Shown here: in pieces, positions 61,736 to 64,000 of the stretch | Position numbering within the stretch: position 1 is the first letter of the stretch | Layout of the letters: every line of letters begins with the position of its first letter | NCBI GenBank assembly: GCA_022113835.1 | Contig: JAILWY010000014.1 | Span: 248,001 to 312,000 of the forward strand | Source of the DNA: Atopsyche davidsoni | Lineage: Eukaryota > Arthropoda > Insecta > Trichoptera > Hydrobiosidae | Reading direction: 5' to 3' | Length of the DNA stretch: 64,000 nt | Program-made: the position numbers and the translations under genes | The notes under the pieces: model-generated | What the model was told of the DNA's origin: nothing | What the model saw: the letters and a program-made list of their open reading frames with translations, nothing else | Database searches by the model: none

Positions 61736-61766
61736 CAGGTAGAATAAATTAAGAATTTCAACTTAT
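61648..61766. repeat. AT-rich palindrome built around a (TA)n tract
   Basis: Arms GAATTCTTAATTTATACTAC / CCTGTATTTATATATA and their inverse (TATAAATACAGGTAG, AATAAATTAAGAATTTC) flank about 45 bases of TA. It can fold into one hairpin. Confidence 0.75.
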
Positions 61767-62314
61767 GAATTTGAATTTACAAATAAATATATTGACAAAC
61801 AGCGTAATAACTTAATATTTTGGTACTTTTAATCCGTTGCACAGATAGGTCTTGAATGTACTGAAAGTATTATTGTAGGAAAGCTTCTGCAACAGGTGAT
61901 TAATGTGATACATATTAATTTATCAAAGTTTTTTTATACAATTCATAACTACGTGTGATATTTATGTAAGTTTATAATACAGTTCTTCATTTTTAAGATG
62001 CAAATCATTGGTACATTTGGAAGCCTGTGCTTCGGGTGTGGCAACCTCGCCTGAGAGATTCCATGACTTTGATACACTTGTTTTGATGTTCTACTTTTTA
62101 AAAAAATATATGCTTGGCTTCTCGAGCTATTAATTATTAATATTATGTTGTATAATTTCAAATTCTATTGTAGATTTAAAAACAAACTTTGTGATTCTAA
62201 ATATATAAATTATATTTTCTTCACCAATCCTGTTTTTTATTTCCTGGGGTTTTTTTCAAACATTGAATACAAACAGTAACACATTATTTCAAGAATATAA
62301 AAATAAAAAAATAG

Positions 62315-62320
62315 TTTATT
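62315..62320 (-). promoter_or_regulatory. Candidate poly(A) signal of the Yellow-family gene
   Basis: AATAAA on the minus strand (TTTATT on plus), about 21 bases after the stop codon. The 3' UTR would be very short. Confidence 0.45.
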
Positions 62321-62340
62321 AGTAATTGAAAGATGCCCTT

Positions 62341-63304
62341 TTACGAGGCGCAGACTGTTCCAGCTATTGCATCCTGCACGGAAACCCTGCAAAAATTAAA
62401 GAAACATAAATGATCATTGAATACATTGAGATTGCGTGAGTTTCTACTCGTATCTAATGTAAACGACTTCTTACTTGTAGACTCTGAAATTGACTTCGTT
62501 GGTGTCCAGGGTGCGGTAGATCCACAGTGGCAACTTGTTAGACATGATCCAGATGTAGTCTTGGCTGTCAATCTTCAGATCTACAAATAATTTATTCAAT
62601 ATTATTGACAGAGAGTACTCGATGGAATTCCATTTTAATATTTTAAATAAAATACTTTTATGATTAGGCACTCTCAGAAAAATATCATCGTGACTTGTGT
62701 AGGATTCGAACCTACATCCCCAAGCCTTCATGGCTGGTGCATTTACCCTTGTGCTAACAAGCCAAGGGTTAGTGCACCAGCCACCAGTGGCCATAAATCA
62801 GTCTATGTTGCCATACTGCTAGCCTTAAATTTAGATTTTTTTGGGTTATTTTTTTATAGCTTCTTATACAATACTATTTAACATATCGTATTAAAATATA
62901 CTGTGACAGTATTTTTGACAATTTTTTTTTTGCTATGTTAAATCGTGTTTTATTACATATAATATTATATCTGTTATTAAATATATAGAAATTTCATTTA
63001 TTTATTATCTTTCATATAAACCTGTACATAGTTTAACAAGAGCTCTATATATTAGATATAAACTCGTGTTAAAATTCAGACTTGACCTATGAATCCTTAG
63101 AAGCTCAGAAGTATACTCACCAGAGGGATACAAGAATTTTTTGTCATCTTGAGCAACAATCCCGATGTTCTTCATGTTGAGAGGCTTTTTGGTATTCCAG
63201 CAGGTGAGAGCGCTACTAGCCACCTGGGCTAAAAACATGACTTGTGTTGGTCCGTGCACCCCATGGATGGTTGTTTGCGTGTTAGGGCCGCGCTCTCCCA
63301 CAGT
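62341..63304 (-). CDS. Yellow / major royal jelly protein family, last three exons (partial)
   Basis: Secreted beta-propeller family of insects; members act in pigmentation, cuticle and food jelly. Exons (minus): 63304-63121 (GERGPNTQTTIHGVHGPTQV, then LTCWNTKKPLNMKNIGIVAQ), 62580-62475 (DYIWIMSNKLPLWIYRTLD, NEVNFRVYK) and 62386-62341 (VSVQDAIAGTVCAS, stop TAA at 62343-62341). Phases match at both junctions. The blocks CWN, IVAQDD..F.YPSD and W.MSN.LP...Y are family hallmarks. The N-terminal exons lie beyond position 64000, so which Yellow subgroup it belongs to cannot be said. The intron 62581-63120 contains a Penelope-type repeat fragment and a tRNA-like SINE; the upstream intron contains a deleted piggyBac element. 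Confidence 0.88.
62594..62665. mobile_element. Penelope-derived repeat fragment, left arm only (copy 9)
   Basis: ATTCAATATTATTGACAGAG … CCATTTTAATATTTTAAATAAAATACTTTTATGATT, then replaced by the tRNA-like SINE sequence. In the Yellow-gene intron. Confidence 0.55.
62690..62790 (-). mobile_element. tRNA-derived SINE
   Basis: On the minus strand a perfect T arm GTAGG-TTCGAAT-CCTAC (62715-62699) is preceded at tRNA spacing by an A-box-like TTGTTAGCACAAGGG (62761-62746). The acceptor stem does not close and the anticodon loop lacks U33, so it is not a normal tRNA gene. An inverted repeat GGCTGGTGCA … TGCACCAGCC overlaps the 5' part. Confidence 0.65.
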
Positions 63305-63382
63305 CTGTCAAAATACATAGCAACAAAACAACTAATGGGACACCAGAACCTGTATATAAGGTGCCGTAGCTTTACACATTAA

Positions 63383-64000
63383 CACATTGTATGCGGGGCG
63401 CATGTTAAGTCGCTTTTGGTGGACTAGTACTAGAGCGCGGGTCGCATATAAATATGTTTTTGATAGACTGGCGGTAAAATGCGGGTCGCTTGTAAATATA
63501 CATCTGTACGAACTAGCGCACTGTTTGTATGGCGTCACTAAGGTCGAAACTACCCAGGTAAAAAGAGCAATGGGGTAGTTTTTGGTTAGAGACACATTTG
63601 TTGCGTTGAGATAACGGTACATACCTGAACGGTACGTACCTGACTCTACTAGCGGTCGTATGTTTCTCCAAGGTAGGTTTTACATTATAATTTACGTATT
63701 TTGTTTGAAAATTTTGCGTAAAAATTATATACTACGGAAGAAGGCCCTCCTCAAGATCCAGGACCATCTACGGCCAGCAGACGCCGTGATTCCCCAGGAA
63801 GATTGTCCATGGTTATGAAGAAACACACAGTCGAAAAACTCGTAGGAACGGGAAAAAAAAAAATTCAGAGACAATGTTGTGTATGTGCGGTCAGCAAAGT
63901 GTGCAGTATGACTAGGTTTATTTGTAAATTTTGCGAAGTTCCCCCTTCACAGAGGCAAATGTTTTGAAAGATATCACACTCTCAAACATTATTGATTCTT
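63383..64000 (+). mobile_element. Internally deleted piggyBac element (right end beyond window)
   Basis: Starts after TTAA (63379-63382) with CACATTGTATGCGGGGCGCA. About 350 bases in, 63740-63970 encodes the C-terminal part of a piggyBac transposase: PSGRLS-like DSPGRLSMVMKKH, then the Cys-rich domain CCVC…VC…C..C.VPP. A frameshift near 63968 separates the last residues (CFERYHTLKHY in the next frame). The catalytic core is missing. Located in an intron of the Yellow-family gene. Confidence 0.82.

Larger units (their letters stand above)
59401..62314. other. Intergenic region between converging PAPLA1-like and Yellow-family genes
   Basis: Contains the 3' UTR of the plus-strand gene (first AATAAA at 59636), several further AATAAA-like hexamers, and an AT-rich palindrome at 61.65-61.77 kb. 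Short ORFs here show no family similarity that I recognise. Confidence 0.6.

Noticed and set aside
62690..62790. Functional tRNA gene
   Set aside because: The acceptor stem does not pair and the anticodon loop lacks the invariant U33.

Overview
This window is nuclear DNA from an insect or close arthropod relative, read on both strands. The evidence is spliced genes with GT-AG introns, a yellow/major-royal-jelly-type gene at the right edge, an interstitial (GGTTA)n telomere-type tract, long AT microsatellites, and many eukaryotic transposons (hAT, piggyBac, mariner, Helitron, Penelope-like, LTR). No bacterial operon, CRISPR array or rRNA was seen. The species cannot be named from this sequence alone.

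Three protein genes can be assembled exon by exon with consistent splice phases. (1) Positions 181-12755, minus strand: a secreted hemicentin/VWA7-like protein of at least 1160 residues. Its likely TATA+Inr promoter and non-coding first exon lie in a GC-rich island near 20.9 kb. (2) Positions 24159-59400, plus strand: a complete SEC23IP/DDHD-family phospholipase A1 (Drosophila PAPLA1 type). Twenty exons sum to exactly 8841 coding bases (2946 aa). One 6.1-kb exon encodes about 2040 residues of low-complexity N-terminal sequence, followed by WWE-like, GHSLG lipase and DDHD regions. (3) Positions 62341-63304, minus strand: the last three exons of a Yellow/MRJP family gene that continues beyond the window.

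The rest is introns and intergenic DNA full of mobile elements, several nested. A hAT element (40457-45698, 8-bp TSD) contains a solo LTR and a complete, very young short LTR element with two identical 462-bp LTRs; removing both rejoins the hAT reading frame. A piggyBac-type TTAA element (45855-46677) contains a foldback element whose loop carries telomere-like repeats. A Penelope-like element (57421-59135) contains a Helitron. A dispersed family of at least nine inverted-repeat elements carries a core that folds like a type I hammerhead ribozyme. One copy still holds a fragment resembling the C-terminal region of Penelope GIY-YIG proteins, so I read the family as Penelope-derived.

The two large genes are transcribed divergently from the 12.7-24 kb region. 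No shared pathway is implied: the phospholipase acts in ER-exit/Golgi membrane traffic, while the VWA and Yellow proteins are predicted to be secreted.
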